A stretch of 64,000 nt of DNA from Agaribacillus sp965228415 (GCA_965228415.1 OZ245814.1:9014810-9078809); one strand, 5' to 3'. Counted from the stretch's first letter, positions 9,201 to 18,011 are shown. The notes: generated from the letters alone by a model not told the origin. Program-made: numbers and translations.

Positions 9201-11357
9201 GACGTACCTGATTTGTCACAGGTAGAATCTATGTCAGAAATGTTCAGTGGGGCTACTTCATTCAATCAGGACATAAGTAAATGGGATGTGAGCAAGGTAG
9301 TCAATATGTATAAGATGTTCGAAGGAGCTGCGGCTTTTAATCAGAACATAGGCAATTGGGATGTAAGCAACGTACAGGTCATGCGTTTAATGTTCAGTGG
9401 GGCTACCGCTTTCAATCAAGACATCGGTAGCTGGGATGTCAGTAACGTAACATTCATGACTTGGATGTTCGAAGAAGCTACTGCGTTCAATCAGGACATA
9501 AGTAGATGGGTTGTGAGCAAGGTAACAGGCTTAGATGGGATGTTCAGTGGGGCTACCACTTTCAATCAAGATATAAGTGGTTGGGATATGAGCAACGTTA
9601 AAAACACGTCTTCGATGTTCGAAGGAGCAATTTCATTTAATCAGGATATAGGCGGTTGGAATGTAGGCAATGTAACAAACATGAAAGGGATGTTCGAAGG
9701 AGCTGCGTCTTTCAATCAGGACCTTGGGGATTGGACGTCTCATGCTATCAATAGACATGACATGTTCGATGGCTCAGGCTTGGATTGTTCCAACTATTCG
9801 GCAACCCTGATTGGATGGGCAGCCAATACATCTGTTATAGGTGTCAATTTAGGAGCTGCTGATAGGGCCTATGGTTCACAGGCCACGGATGCCCGCGCAG
9901 TGCTCATCGATCGGGGATGGACCATCTCCGGGGATATACTCAATCCAAGTTGTATCAATGAACTACGACCTTTTATCACTATCTGGCAAACAACAGTGGA
10001 TAACGAGGAAATTACCATCCCTACCAATAGTAGCAGCGGTCATTACAACTACACCGTCGATTGGGGTGATGGTACTATTGATTCTCACCAAACCGGCAAT
10101 GCTACCCACAAGTATGCCAGCCCGGGAGAGCACGTGGTAGAAATCACTGGAGATTTTCCTCATATTCATTTTAATGGTCGTGAGGGATCAGACAAAATAC
10201 AGGCGGTCGAGCAGTGGGGAGACATCCGGTGGAAAAGTATGAAGGAGGCCTTTGCAGGATGTAGCAACCTGGAAATCAACGCCACTGATGCTCCTGACCT
10301 GTCTGCAGTGACGGACATGTCTAAGATGTTTCAGAATGCTACTTCATTCAATCAGGACATAGGTAGATGGGATGTGAGTAAGGTAATAAACATGCATGCA
10401 ACTTTTCATGGAGCAACTGCTTTCAATCAGGATATTGATGGTTGGGATGTGAGCAATGTAGAAATCACGCGTAACATGTTTTGGAAAGCAACTTCATTCA
10501 ATCAGGACATAGGTAGTTGGGATGTAAGTAACGTAACATCAATAACTTGGATGTTTGAAGAAGCAACTTCATTCAATCAGGATATAAGTGATTGGAATGT
10601 AAGTAGCTCAATATCCATGTTGGGGATGTTCAAGGATGCTACTTCGTTCAACCAGGATATAAGTCGTTGGGATATGAGCAATGTAGAAAGCACGACTTCG
10701 ATGTTTGATGGAGCAACTTCATTCAATCAGGATATAAGTGGTTGGGATGTGAGCAATGTAATATACATGACAGGGATGTTCAAGGGAGCTACTTCGTTCA
10801 ATCAGGACCTTGGGGATTGGACATCTCATGCTATCAATAGACACGACATGTTCGATGGCTCAGGTTTGGACTGTACCAACTATTCGCTAACCCTGTTTGG
10901 ATGGGCGAATAATACGAGCGCAAGCGATGTCCAACTGGGAGCTTATGGCATGGAATACGGGACCGATGTCTCTGACGCGATCAATGAACTAGAAACTAAT
11001 CGTAACTGGATGATTAATGATCACAAGAGTTCTGGTGACAAATGTTTGCCATTTGAGATCGATCTGGTCACTGGAACGATCACTCCGCCTAATGCAGGAA
11101 ACGTGCAGGTTTATCCAAACCCGGTAAAGGAACAGCTGAACATCGTCCTGGACTCGAATCATGGAAAGATACAGCAGATGGTCATCCGAATGGTTTCTGG
11201 CCGGGTGCTAAGGAGAATGACGGTTTCGCCAGGCGACCTGGCTGATGAAGGCGTGCTTTCCGTGGACATATCGAACCTGGCAACAGGCCTCTACTTATTG
11301 GAAGTACAAGGAATTGGGATCAGCTCCGTTTTCAGAACCAAATTCATTAAACAATAA
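6285..11357 (+). CDS. T9SS-exported subtilisin-like (S8) protease with FN3, PKD-like and BspA repeats
   Basis: The protein has 1,690 residues. It has a signal peptide (LLIVVLLSHFLVQAQ), then a subtilase domain of about 105-420 with Asp135 (VYVWDGG), His172 (HAQHVTGT) and Ser357 (GTSMAAP). A jelly-roll-like C-domain follows to about 560, then an FN3 domain (565-650). Three blocks (about 659-866, 869-1226, 1229-1586) each start with a PKD-like WGDGT module and continue with BspA/DUF285 repeats of 29-30 residues of the type FNQDI-x2-WDVSNV; I count 1, 7 and 7 repeats. A type IX sorting domain ends it (VYPNPVKEQLNIVL, then GLYLLEVQG). It is expected on the cell surface or secreted, possibly digesting host or algal protein, with the repeats as adhesins. 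Block-to-block DNA similarity makes copy-number change likely. Confidence 0.93.
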   Translation: MKQNNKLNLEKLILLIVVLLSHFLVQAQTPTQRRAITRDYDHNKLQVMAKEFTATAHANRQEALALAKIHGWEPIKYNEDGSFDELMGVRDDGSPIYYTLYNVAAAKSTRTNHLNTGGSLGLHLNGQGMKVYVWDGGPTVPTHQEFNDQINRRVIINDGITTLNRNSWHAQHVTGTILAAGVVPKAKGMAPLAQAFTHNWSNDLGEAYKAVGEGMLLSNHSYGWETGRFCSWYFGAYEHTARAWDELMYNAPAYLPVFAAGNDGNKSVNDAPLDVNNPAFDKLSGWQTAKNNLVVANAYDATVEDDGSLISVSIYPGSSQGPTDDFRIKPDITGNGTDVYSTDVDSDADYRRAWGTSMAAPNVTGSLLLLQQHYNNLNDGSFMRAATLKGLALHTANDAGIPGPDAIFGWGLLNAKAAAQEITANGETSIIAELTLTPGQTYSLPVEADGDNDNDLIASISWTDPPGTTVDGAVCHTPPNNPIPKLVNDLDIRVTQASSTFFPYLLTGVNTNDQGDNIVDPYERVDVKGASGNYIVTVTHKGSLSGGSQNYSLIVTGVNISCDGIAGTPTNLNLSTVGKNTATISWDKIPYATHDIRYRKLGSADWTTVSSSNASFFELNGLESGAQYEVQVRSKCQNNSISAYTASVFFTTKENSSFITVWQTTADNEEITIPTNSSSGDYNYTVDWGDGTPAEGSLTENATHTYTAAGEYEIKITGVFPHIHFNGGEGSDKIQAVEQWGDNQWKSMKEAFAGCSNLKIIATDAPDLSAVTDMSKMFQNVTSFNQDIGGWDVSNVKNMNNMFDGSGLDCSNYSSTLIGWEANTSVRDVNLGAAGRTYGSRATDARAALIDRGWTISGDILSIWCEPFVTTWKTTAQNEEITIPTSSGSATYNYTVDWGDGTVDTGQTGNATHEYSSSGEHEVKITGDFPHIHFNGREGSDKIQAVEQWGDIKWESMAGAFKGCSNLEITATDVPDLSQVESMSEMFSGATSFNQDISKWDVSKVVNMYKMFEGAAAFNQNIGNWDVSNVQVMRLMFSGATAFNQDIGSWDVSNVTFMTWMFEEATAFNQDISRWVVSKVTGLDGMFSGATTFNQDISGWDMSNVKNTSSMFEGAISFNQDIGGWNVGNVTNMKGMFEGAASFNQDLGDWTSHAINRHDMFDGSGLDCSNYSATLIGWAANTSVIGVNLGAADRAYGSQATDARAVLIDRGWTISGDILNPSCINELRPFITIWQTTVDNEEITIPTNSSSGHYNYTVDWGDGTIDSHQTGNATHKYASPGEHVVEITGDFPHIHFNGREGSDKIQAVEQWGDIRWKSMKEAFAGCSNLEINATDAPDLSAVTDMSKMFQNATSFNQDIGRWDVSKVINMHATFHGATAFNQDIDGWDVSNVEITRNMFWKATSFNQDIGSWDVSNVTSITWMFEEATSFNQDISDWNVSSSISMLGMFKDATSFNQDISRWDMSNVESTTSMFDGATSFNQDISGWDVSNVIYMTGMFKGATSFNQDLGDWTSHAINRHDMFDGSGLDCTNYSLTLFGWANNTSASDVQLGAYGMEYGTDVSDAINELETNRNWMINDHKSSGDKCLPFEIDLVTGTITPPNAGNVQVYPNPVKEQLNIVLDSNHGKIQQMVIRMVSGRVLRRMTVSPGDLADEGVLSVDISNLATGLYLLEVQGIGISSVFRTKFIKQ

Positions 11358-11380
11358 TGCTCCAGAGGTTGCGTAAACAC

Positions 11381-11398
11381 CCCCGGATAAGCGGGGGA
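11381..11398. terminator. GC-rich hairpin after the subtilase gene
   Basis: CCCCCG and CGGGGG form a six-pair stem with a six-base loop about 24 bp after the stop codon. No T run follows, so it may attenuate or stabilise rather than fully terminate. Confidence 0.4.
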
Positions 11399-11525
11399 TC
11401 TATGAGGGAATATAGTGACCACACTCCCTCAAAAAGTTCTTTAGTAGGTCACTGTTAATTAAGGAAAGTGAGAGGCTAATTGCTTCTTGACAAAGTAGGG
11501 TATCTTTAACAAACTAATTAAGAAA

Positions 11526-12500
11526 ATGAAAAAAATACTGGAAAGCAAAAATTGGACAATTTTACTGTTAAGCATTTTATTTGCCGGTCTTGTCTCTTGT
11601 GAGGACGATGGTGATCCTGCAAATGATATGGAAACTGAAGAACATGCAGCTACAAAACAAAAATTAATTGGAGAATGGAGGCTTGTGAGCAGCACAATTG
11701 ATGGAGAAGCGGTAGGTACAGAAGATTTTTCATATCTAAAAAAATCAACAGCGACCTTTAATGAAGATAATACTTATGAGCTTGTCTATATGAAGCGCAG
11801 CGGTAATTCATTCTCAACATCAATTACATCCGGAACATATAAAGTTGATGGTATCAATAGCGTGACTTTTTTGGATTCCACATCTGAAATTGAATTAACC
11901 GATGAGGCGCTACAGATCACCTCCACTTCGGATGATAATAAAACACAGGTTGACATTTTTATAAGAGGTGATAGTGAAGAATTTGTGGATGATGAAGAAA
12001 GTAACGGGGATTTATTAGAGGGGGTGGAGGAAGATAACGATTCAAATCCACCTGACGACCCTTCTTTTGATGGCTCAGCGATCATTTCACAAATACAGGG
12101 AGTTTGGGAAATAACCGGTGTGACAGATGAATGCCAAAAAAAGAACACGCTTGAATTTGTGGATTCGGATAAAGTTATTTTCACGCAACATAAAAAAACG
12201 TTCAATAGGAATGACCTGCTGAAGTACAATGTTAGTGTAAATTATCCTTTGGGATCGAATTTTTCGGGCGTCGTAACAAAAGGGTTCAACACTATAACTT
12301 TTGATAATACTGCGGATTGCCAGTTTAAAAAGGAAAGTAATTTAAGTTATATGGTCCAGGATGCCGAAACCATACTAATCAAAGAATCTTCCAGTCTGAC
12401 TTTTAAGATTATAGATGATACTACCATAAATTTAATATTCAAATATAAGGATGAAGATTCCAAGGAACAGATACTTCAATATGTTTATACAAAAACATAA
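11526..12500 (+). CDS. Lipoprotein with two lipocalin-like domains
   Basis: The protein has 324 residues with a lipobox (LFAGLVSC, Cys at about 26) followed by an acidic linker, typical of Bacteroidota surface lipoproteins. Residues about 42-150 look like a lipocalin-like domain (LIGEWRLVSSTIDGE, then FNEDNTYELVY). A second similar unit starts near 190 (IQGVWEITGVTDECQKKNTL). An Asp/Glu-rich linker joins them. It lies 168 bp after the subtilase gene in the same direction and may be part of the same surface set. The ligand is unknown; a scaffolding or binding role is inferred. Confidence 0.8.
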   Translation: MKKILESKNWTILLLSILFAGLVSCEDDGDPANDMETEEHAATKQKLIGEWRLVSSTIDGEAVGTEDFSYLKKSTATFNEDNTYELVYMKRSGNSFSTSITSGTYKVDGINSVTFLDSTSEIELTDEALQITSTSDDNKTQVDIFIRGDSEEFVDDEESNGDLLEGVEEDNDSNPPDDPSFDGSAIISQIQGVWEITGVTDECQKKNTLEFVDSDKVIFTQHKKTFNRNDLLKYNVSVNYPLGSNFSGVVTKGFNTITFDNTADCQFKKESNLSYMVQDAETILIKESSSLTFKIIDDTTINLIFKYKDEDSKEQILQYVYTKT

Positions 12501-12900
12501 GAAAAAAACAGCTTTCTAATAAAAATCCGAATGTACATTACACCCGTATAGGCTAAAGAGTCCTCCTTAGCCTGAAAGCGGGTCGGAGAAACTATTAATA
12601 GCCGTTTGGTCAGGGCATGTGCTGGCCGAGCGGCTATTTGATATAACGACTAATTGTATAACAACCCGGCTAGAAGCACTGAATCAAAAAAATCATCAAT
12701 CATCAACTTGTACGTCAAAGTCCAGCTTTGCTGGTTAACAAAATATCATTATATAATCTAAGCTGTACGATAATTCTGTCGCAGTTTTTTTAAAAGATGA
12801 ATACACAATTTCCGAATTTTGCTCCAAAATCACCCTTTACATCATTCAAACAGCTTTTTTACTAAAATCTACTTTGAATTAAAAGCTCATTTAAAATGCA
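12501..12900. other. Repeat-rich spacer after the lipoprotein gene
   Basis: It holds a 21-base sequence at 12531-12551 that recurs in inverted orientation at 60301-60321, spacer repeat copy 2 with its hairpin (12597-12638), and a TTTTTTTAAAAGATGAAT segment near 12785 matching 5645 and 23820. No gene was seen. Confidence 0.5.
12597..12638. terminator. Long hairpin in spacer repeat copy 2, terminator-like
   Basis: Outer arms AATAGCCG and CGGCTATT pair perfectly. Inner arms TTGGTCAG and CTGGCCGA pair with two G.T wobbles, making a 16-pair stem with one bulged base per side and an 8-base loop. The hairpin is followed by TTTGATATAAC. It lies about 100 bp beyond the lipoprotein stop codon and may be its terminator. 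Confidence 0.5.
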
Positions 12901-13131
12901 ATTGGCATTGGTAGGTTTCCGAAGGTTATTGAAGAAGCTGACTATCAAGCTGATGTCTATGCTATTTTGAATGATTGGAAATACTCTTCTGTGTTTTACA
13001 AGAGTGAAGTAAAATCTACAAAAGAATACTTCTTAAAGGCTATAGGAACAGCTGTTGAAACCATGTGGTGTGGTCTTTTAAAAAAACCGTTACAGACAAA
13101 AGCCATTTTCCGCCCCAAAAGTTGGTTATAG
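12901..13131 (+). pseudogene. Gene remnant without start codon, unknown family
   Basis: An uninterrupted frame of 76 codons ends at TAG 13129-13131 but has no usable start codon and no upstream continuation. It includes IEEADYQADVYAILNDWKYS and EVKSTKEYFLKAIGTAVETM, which look protein-like. It is probably the 3' end of a gene lost by deletion. I do not recognise the family. Confidence 0.4.
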
Positions 13132-13262
13132 TTTTAAATGGTGAGTTTTTATTATAAATTTAATAGAATAAATCCAAATTCGGGCTAAGGTAGGATCACA
13201 TCACCTGTACTTAGAATATTTGAAATACACTTTCTTACACCAATTTTTACAACGGATGAAGA

Positions 13263-13343
13263 GTGGCTGTTGGCGATATCAATAATGAAGGGTGGCAAGA
13301 TTTGTTTATTGTTGATATGAAATCAGCGACAAACTACGGGTGA
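13263..13343 (+). pseudogene. Remnant of an FG-GAP/VCBS-repeat (CRTAC1-like) protein
   Basis: A 26-residue frame reads VAVGDINNEGWQDLFIVDM then KSATNYG and stop. GD-x-N-N-x-G-x-x-D-L-F is the calcium-binding repeat signature of FG-GAP/VCBS proteins. Nothing before or after belongs to such a gene. It lies just before the DUF1549 gene. Confidence 0.5.
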
Positions 13344-13427
13344 AAGACCCTTTCTCTTTTTAAACCCTGGATTCATTCGGTGACTGTTAATAATCATAAA
13401 ATCATGATTTATTTTGACAAGATATGT

Positions 13428-15983
13428 ATGAAAATAAGTCTTAGGACTATTAAGAAACTTATTTTAACGGTATCATTTTGTGGTATTATATTAGGATGTA
13501 GCACCAATATGCCCAATGAAGTAAAAATTGCCTATGACAACCTTCCACAAAAAATAGATTTTAATTTTCATGTAAGACCTATTCTTTCTGATCGTTGTTT
13601 TCATTGCCATGGACCTGATGAAAAGGGAAGAAAAGCTAATTTAAGGCTTGATATTCGTGAAAAAGCCTTATCCAAAATAACGGATAAGGAGATATTTCCA
13701 ATAGTGCCTGGAAACCCGCGAAAAAGTGCCGTTGTTTCAAGGATACTCGCTCATGACCCAGACTTAATTATGCCACCACCAGAGGCTAAACTAATTTTAA
13801 CAAGTCAGGAAAAAGCCACGTTGATCAAATGGATTGAGCAAGGAGCTGAATGGAAGGATCATTGGGCATTTATACCACCCGAAAAAGAAGCGCTCCCAGA
13901 TGTGAAGAATAAATCATGGGTAAGAAATGAAATTGACTATTTTATACTTGCTCAACTTGAAAAGCTTGGCTTGCCGGTCTCTGCGGAAGCCGATAGTGAA
14001 ACTTTAATACGTAGGTTGTATTTGGATTTAATTGGACTGCCTCCTGGTCTTGATGAAGTAAAGGCTTTTGTAAGCAATAAATCCGAAAATGCCTATGAAG
14101 AGTTGGTGGACCATTTATTGGCTTCTCCGCGCTATGGCGAACGGTGGGCTTGGGAGTGGATGGACGTGGCTAGATATGCGGATACAAATGGCTATCAGGG
14201 TGACCCAACAAGAATCATGTGGCCATGGAGAGACTGGGTGATCCGCTCATTTAATCAAAACATGCCATACGATGAATTTACAATCAAGCAGCTGGCCGGA
14301 GACCTTCTCCCAAATGCAACAGATGACGATATCCTGGCTACAGCTTTTAATAGAAATCATCCTTTTAATGGCGAAGGAGGAAAAATTGTTGAAGAAACCA
14401 GAGTGCAAAATGTATTTGATAGAGTAGAAACAGTAGGGACAGCATGGATGGGTCTTACCCTGAATTGTAGTAGGTGTCACGACCATAAATTTGACGCGTT
14501 AACTCAAAAGGAATATTATCAATTATTTGACTATTTCAACCAGACATCTGAAACAGGAGGAGGCTCTTCGGGTGCGATTGAGCCTTTGCTTGATCTTAGT
14601 CCGATAGAAGACAAGCAGACTATCGAAAGACTAAAGCAGTTCGTGGAAAACCTGGCTGCTAAAGTGGATGCTTATGAACTGAAGAAGTTTCCCAGAGATA
14701 ACAAAGATTTACCGCCTTCCAAATCAAAGGAAGCAGAGAAAGTGACAGAAGATTTTTTTGGTGCTTTGAATAACAGGGCAGAGGTTAGAAATCCTCATCA
14801 ATTGTCCTTAATGTATGCTTATTTTCAAAATAAAGATCGATTTTATGCTCAGATTTTGGATAATTTGAGAAACACAAAATTAAAACACAGTAAGGAGCTT
14901 GCTAAAGGTATTAGGGTAATGGTTATGGATGAGCGGGAAGAACCAAGGTCTACTTTTGTGCTGTCACGTGGTACATACAGTGCTCCTCAAGAACAAGTAT
15001 TTCGAAATGTGCCTAAGGTACTTCCTCCTTTGCCAGAAGGTACCAAAAATGATAGGTTGGCTTTGGCAAACTGGCTGGTGTCAGGCAAAAATCCTTTAAC
15101 AGCAAGGGTTACCATTAACAGATATTGGCAGGCTTTTTTCGGTAATGGTATAGTGAAGACCGCGGAAGACTTTGGTGTCCAGGGAGATTTGCCCACCCAT
15201 CCTAAATTATTAGATTGGCTATCCGTTGATTTTCAGGAAACGGGTTGGGATTTGAAAGCATTTTTTAAAAAAATTGTTATGAGTGCCACGTATCGGCAAT
15301 CCTCAAAAGTGACGGAGGAAGTTCTCGAAAAGGATCCGGAAAATAAGTATTTAGGCAGATCAAAACGAATTAGGCTACCGGCATGGATGTTAAGAGATCA
15401 GGCACTGCTCGTCAGTGGGCTAATGAAGGACGCTATCGGAGGCAAACCTGTAAAACCCTACCAACCCAAAGGAGTCTGGTCCGAAGCTACTTTTGGGAAA
15501 ATTGAATATGATCAAGATCACGACGATGCACTTTACAGAAGGACTATTTATACCTTTTGGAGGCGTATTGTAGGCCCAACGTTTCTATTTGACAATTCAA
15601 ATCGTCAGGTATGTTCGGTTAAGCCCTTGAGGACCAACACTCCTTTACATGCACTGACAACCCTCAATGATGTGACTTATATGGAGGCAGCCAAAGTATT
15701 TGCAGAATCCGTGTTGAAAAATAACAATTCTGATCGGGAAAGATTGGAATATGCCTTTCAACTGGCAACTAGTAGAAAACCACGACAACAGGAACTTGGG
15801 GTTCTTGAAAATCGGTTGAGCCAATTGAAAGCGTACTACAGTAACGCTTTAGAAGAAGCTAAAAAAGTTTGCTTAATCGGGGAATATGAGTTAGGTGATA
15901 ACATAGATTTTGCGGAACATGCATCCTTTACCCTGATCTGTTCTTTAATACTCAATTTAGATGAAACTATTACAAGGCAATGA
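13428..15983 (+). CDS. PSCyt1/DUF1549/DUF1553 cytochrome c-like lipoprotein
   Basis: The start is placed at ATG 13428 because it gives a lipoprotein signal (MKISLRTIKKLI to ILGC); the open frame begins at 13380. The product is 851 residues. A PSCyt1 domain carries the haem-c motif CFHCH (Cys57, Cys60, His61). DUF1549 follows (YFILAQLEKLGL, LYLDLIGLPP, ASPRYGERWAWEWMDVARYA) and contains a second CXXCH, CSRCH at 347-351. DUF1553 fills the C-terminal half (NPLTARVTINRYWQAFFGNG, WMLRDQALLVSGLM). Such proteins are abundant in planctomycetes and marine Bacteroidota beside DUF1501 proteins and are suspected of electron transfer or oxidative carbohydrate processing; the activity is unproven. The stop codon overlaps the next start (ATGA). 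Confidence 0.88.
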   Translation: MKISLRTIKKLILTVSFCGIILGCSTNMPNEVKIAYDNLPQKIDFNFHVRPILSDRCFHCHGPDEKGRKANLRLDIREKALSKITDKEIFPIVPGNPRKSAVVSRILAHDPDLIMPPPEAKLILTSQEKATLIKWIEQGAEWKDHWAFIPPEKEALPDVKNKSWVRNEIDYFILAQLEKLGLPVSAEADSETLIRRLYLDLIGLPPGLDEVKAFVSNKSENAYEELVDHLLASPRYGERWAWEWMDVARYADTNGYQGDPTRIMWPWRDWVIRSFNQNMPYDEFTIKQLAGDLLPNATDDDILATAFNRNHPFNGEGGKIVEETRVQNVFDRVETVGTAWMGLTLNCSRCHDHKFDALTQKEYYQLFDYFNQTSETGGGSSGAIEPLLDLSPIEDKQTIERLKQFVENLAAKVDAYELKKFPRDNKDLPPSKSKEAEKVTEDFFGALNNRAEVRNPHQLSLMYAYFQNKDRFYAQILDNLRNTKLKHSKELAKGIRVMVMDEREEPRSTFVLSRGTYSAPQEQVFRNVPKVLPPLPEGTKNDRLALANWLVSGKNPLTARVTINRYWQAFFGNGIVKTAEDFGVQGDLPTHPKLLDWLSVDFQETGWDLKAFFKKIVMSATYRQSSKVTEEVLEKDPENKYLGRSKRIRLPAWMLRDQALLVSGLMKDAIGGKPVKPYQPKGVWSEATFGKIEYDQDHDDALYRRTIYTFWRRIVGPTFLFDNSNRQVCSVKPLRTNTPLHALTTLNDVTYMEAAKVFAESVLKNNNSDRERLEYAFQLATSRKPRQQELGVLENRLSQLKAYYSNALEEAKKVCLIGEYELGDNIDFAEHASFTLICSLILNLDETITRQ

Positions 15984-17470
15984 CACAAAAAAAGAATATA
16001 CACCCAATTGAAGAATATACTTCTTCAATGACACGGCGAAATTTTTTTGGAAAGATGGCGACAGGAATAGGTGTTATGGCCCTGGGTTCCATGTTGAACC
16101 CAAGGATCCTCTCGGCAGCCACAAAAGGGAAGTCAGATTTTTCCACACGCAATAACCCCGGACTTCCACATTTTGTTCCTAAGGCAAAAAGAATAATTTA
16201 CCTGTTTCAAAACGGTGCACCTTCCCATATCGATTTGTTTGATTATAAACCGATACTAAAGAAATGGCATGGAAAGCAAATTCCCGACGATCTAACCAGT
16301 GGGAAGCGATTCTCTACTATGACCGGAAAACAGACCGAGAGACCCATAATAAGTGAGATAAGCAATTTTGAGCAGCATGGACAAAGTGGCGCCTGGATAT
16401 CTGACTTTATGCCTGAAACCGCTAAGATAGCTGACAACCTCTGTTTTATAAAATCAATGTATACAGAGCAGGTAAATCATGCACCTGCTATTACGTTCTT
16501 TTTGACCGGGTCGGAGCAACCCGGTAGACCAAGTATGGGTGCCTGGCTAAACTATGGATTGGGCAGTAGCTCCGAAGACCTGCCTGCTTTTGTCGCAATG
16601 ACCTCCCGGGACAAAGAAGCTAGCTGTGGGCAGATTTTCTACGATTACTATTGGGGAAGTGGATTTTTGCCTAGTGAATTTCAGGGCGTGAAATTTAGAG
16701 GAGGAGGTGACCCGGTGCTTTATTTAAAAAATCCTGAAGGGGTCAGTCGTAAAATTCGTAGAGAGGTGCTTAATGACCTGGAAGTACTTAATGAACTCAA
16801 TTACCAGGAATTTGGAGATCCTGAGATAAACACACGCATCGCGCAATACGAAATGTCTTATAAAATGCAGATGAGTGTCCCTGAACTTACTGACTTGTCA
16901 AAAGAGCCTCAACATATCCTGGATATGTATGGTCCGGATGTTCAGCTCAAGGGAAGTTTTGCTTACAATTGTCTCATGGCAAGAAAATTGGCCGAAAAAG
17001 GGGTGCGGTTTATTCAATGCATGCACGCGGGCTGGGATCAGCATAATAATCTCAACCATCAGCTAAAAATTCAATGCCAGGATACCGATGCTCCGAGTGC
17101 TGCATTAATCAAGGATCTGAAGCAGAGAGGCCTTTTGGAAGATACACTTGTCATCTGGGGAGGTGAGTTTGGTAGAACCCCATTTCTTCAAGGGAATATC
17201 AAGGACTACGCGAGTTGGGGAAGGGATCATCATCCTTATGTATTTAGTCTTTGGATGGCAGGTGCAGGGGTGAAGCCCGGGTTCTCTTATGGTGCTTCTG
17301 ATGATTTTGGATTCAACCCTGTAGAAAACCCGGTACACGTCCATGATTTGCAGGCGACTATTATGCATATTATGGGGATCGACCATGAACAATTTACTTT
17401 CAAACATCAGGGCAGAAGATATCGACTGACAGATGTACATGGGCATGTTGTAAAAGATATTTTATCTTAA
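15980..17470 (+). CDS. DUF1501 protein with Tat signal, sulfatase-like fold
   Basis: The protein has 496 residues. A twin-arginine signal is present (TRRNFFGKMATGIGVMALGS). The body shows DUF1501 landmarks: FQNGAPSHIDLFDYKP, FIQCMHAGWDQHNN, IWGGEFGRTPF and GRDHHPYVFSLWMAGAGVK. DUF1501 proteins belong to the alkaline phosphatase/sulfatase superfamily, but substrate and catalytic activity are not established. The start overlaps the DUF1549 stop by 4 bp, so the pair is translationally coupled, as is usual for this partnership. The product should be exported folded, possibly with a metal cofactor, and act with the haem-containing lipoprotein. Confidence 0.9.
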   Translation: MTQKKNIHPIEEYTSSMTRRNFFGKMATGIGVMALGSMLNPRILSAATKGKSDFSTRNNPGLPHFVPKAKRIIYLFQNGAPSHIDLFDYKPILKKWHGKQIPDDLTSGKRFSTMTGKQTERPIISEISNFEQHGQSGAWISDFMPETAKIADNLCFIKSMYTEQVNHAPAITFFLTGSEQPGRPSMGAWLNYGLGSSSEDLPAFVAMTSRDKEASCGQIFYDYYWGSGFLPSEFQGVKFRGGGDPVLYLKNPEGVSRKIRREVLNDLEVLNELNYQEFGDPEINTRIAQYEMSYKMQMSVPELTDLSKEPQHILDMYGPDVQLKGSFAYNCLMARKLAEKGVRFIQCMHAGWDQHNNLNHQLKIQCQDTDAPSAALIKDLKQRGLLEDTLVIWGGEFGRTPFLQGNIKDYASWGRDHHPYVFSLWMAGAGVKPGFSYGASDDFGFNPVENPVHVHDLQATIMHIMGIDHEQFTFKHQGRRYRLTDVHGHVVKDILS

Positions 17471-17524
17471 ATCTAATCTCTGTAAAAGGCAATCGACCTG
17501 GAAAAACACATTTCAATTAAAAGC

Positions 17525-17700
17525 TATACAATTCGCCGAATACTGAAAATTTGAACGATACGCTTTGCCTGGAAATCTCTTGGCTAAAGGCTGGTAATTC
17601 CGTCAGAACGGAAAAGCGGGTGGGGAAACTTTATAGATGGAAACGTTATTCGAGAAGGCGAGCGTTTATTTAATATAATATTATTATATAGTCATCTAAC
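17525..17700. repeat. Structured spacer repeat, copy 3
   Basis: It contains TTCCGT-CAGA-ACGGAA (17598-17613), then GGGGAAACTTTATAGATGG, then a second hairpin with arms AAACG/CGTTT (17641-17667) followed by an AT-rich tail. Copy 4 (37270-37450) has TTCCGC-CAGA-GCGGAA at the same place, a compensatory T-A to C-G change. The second hairpin is nearly repeated at 60086-60112. Confidence 0.6.
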
Positions 17701-17702
17701 TA

Positions 17703-17865
17703 CATTGAAGGGTTATTTTTTCAAAGCCCGGAAAGGGCCGAACGTTAAGAAATGATCCAGTGAATCATTTTAGTGAGGAGCCAAAGAGCGAAGCGGGCAG
17801 GGGGGACGAGCCGAGGGCTGGCAATAAAGTTTCGGAGGGAGGGAAATTCTGCGAGCAGTAGGGGT
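17703..17865. repeat. Interspersed repeat of about 160 bp, copy A
   Basis: By eye it is roughly 90 percent identical to 54665-54835, from GGGTTATTTTTTCAAA through the AAATGATCCAGTGAATCATTT inverted repeat to GGAGGGAGGGAAATTCT. A shorter relative is at 36668-36710. It encodes nothing recognisable; it may be a non-autonomous mobile element. Confidence 0.6.
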
Positions 17866-18011
17866 TCACCTACGCTAAAGCTTCGGTGAATGAAAAGGGC
17901 TGGAACACGCTTTTGGCATTTTTGGCTTGTGTGGTGGGTTAGTGGGAATGGTAAATGGGTGTGGAAGCTTGGGGATGCTCAGACTAATCTTTTCTATAAT
18001 TCACATCGAAA

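Noticed and set aside
6654..10169. Several frames of 60-90 codons opposite or beside the subtilase gene
   Set aside because: They are shadows of the repeated BspA coding sequence; the plus-strand protein explains the region fully.
9200..10830. Regular 87-90 bp DNA periodicity resembling a CRISPR-like or satellite array
   Set aside because: The period equals one 29-30 residue BspA repeat in the open frame, so it is protein-coding repetition.
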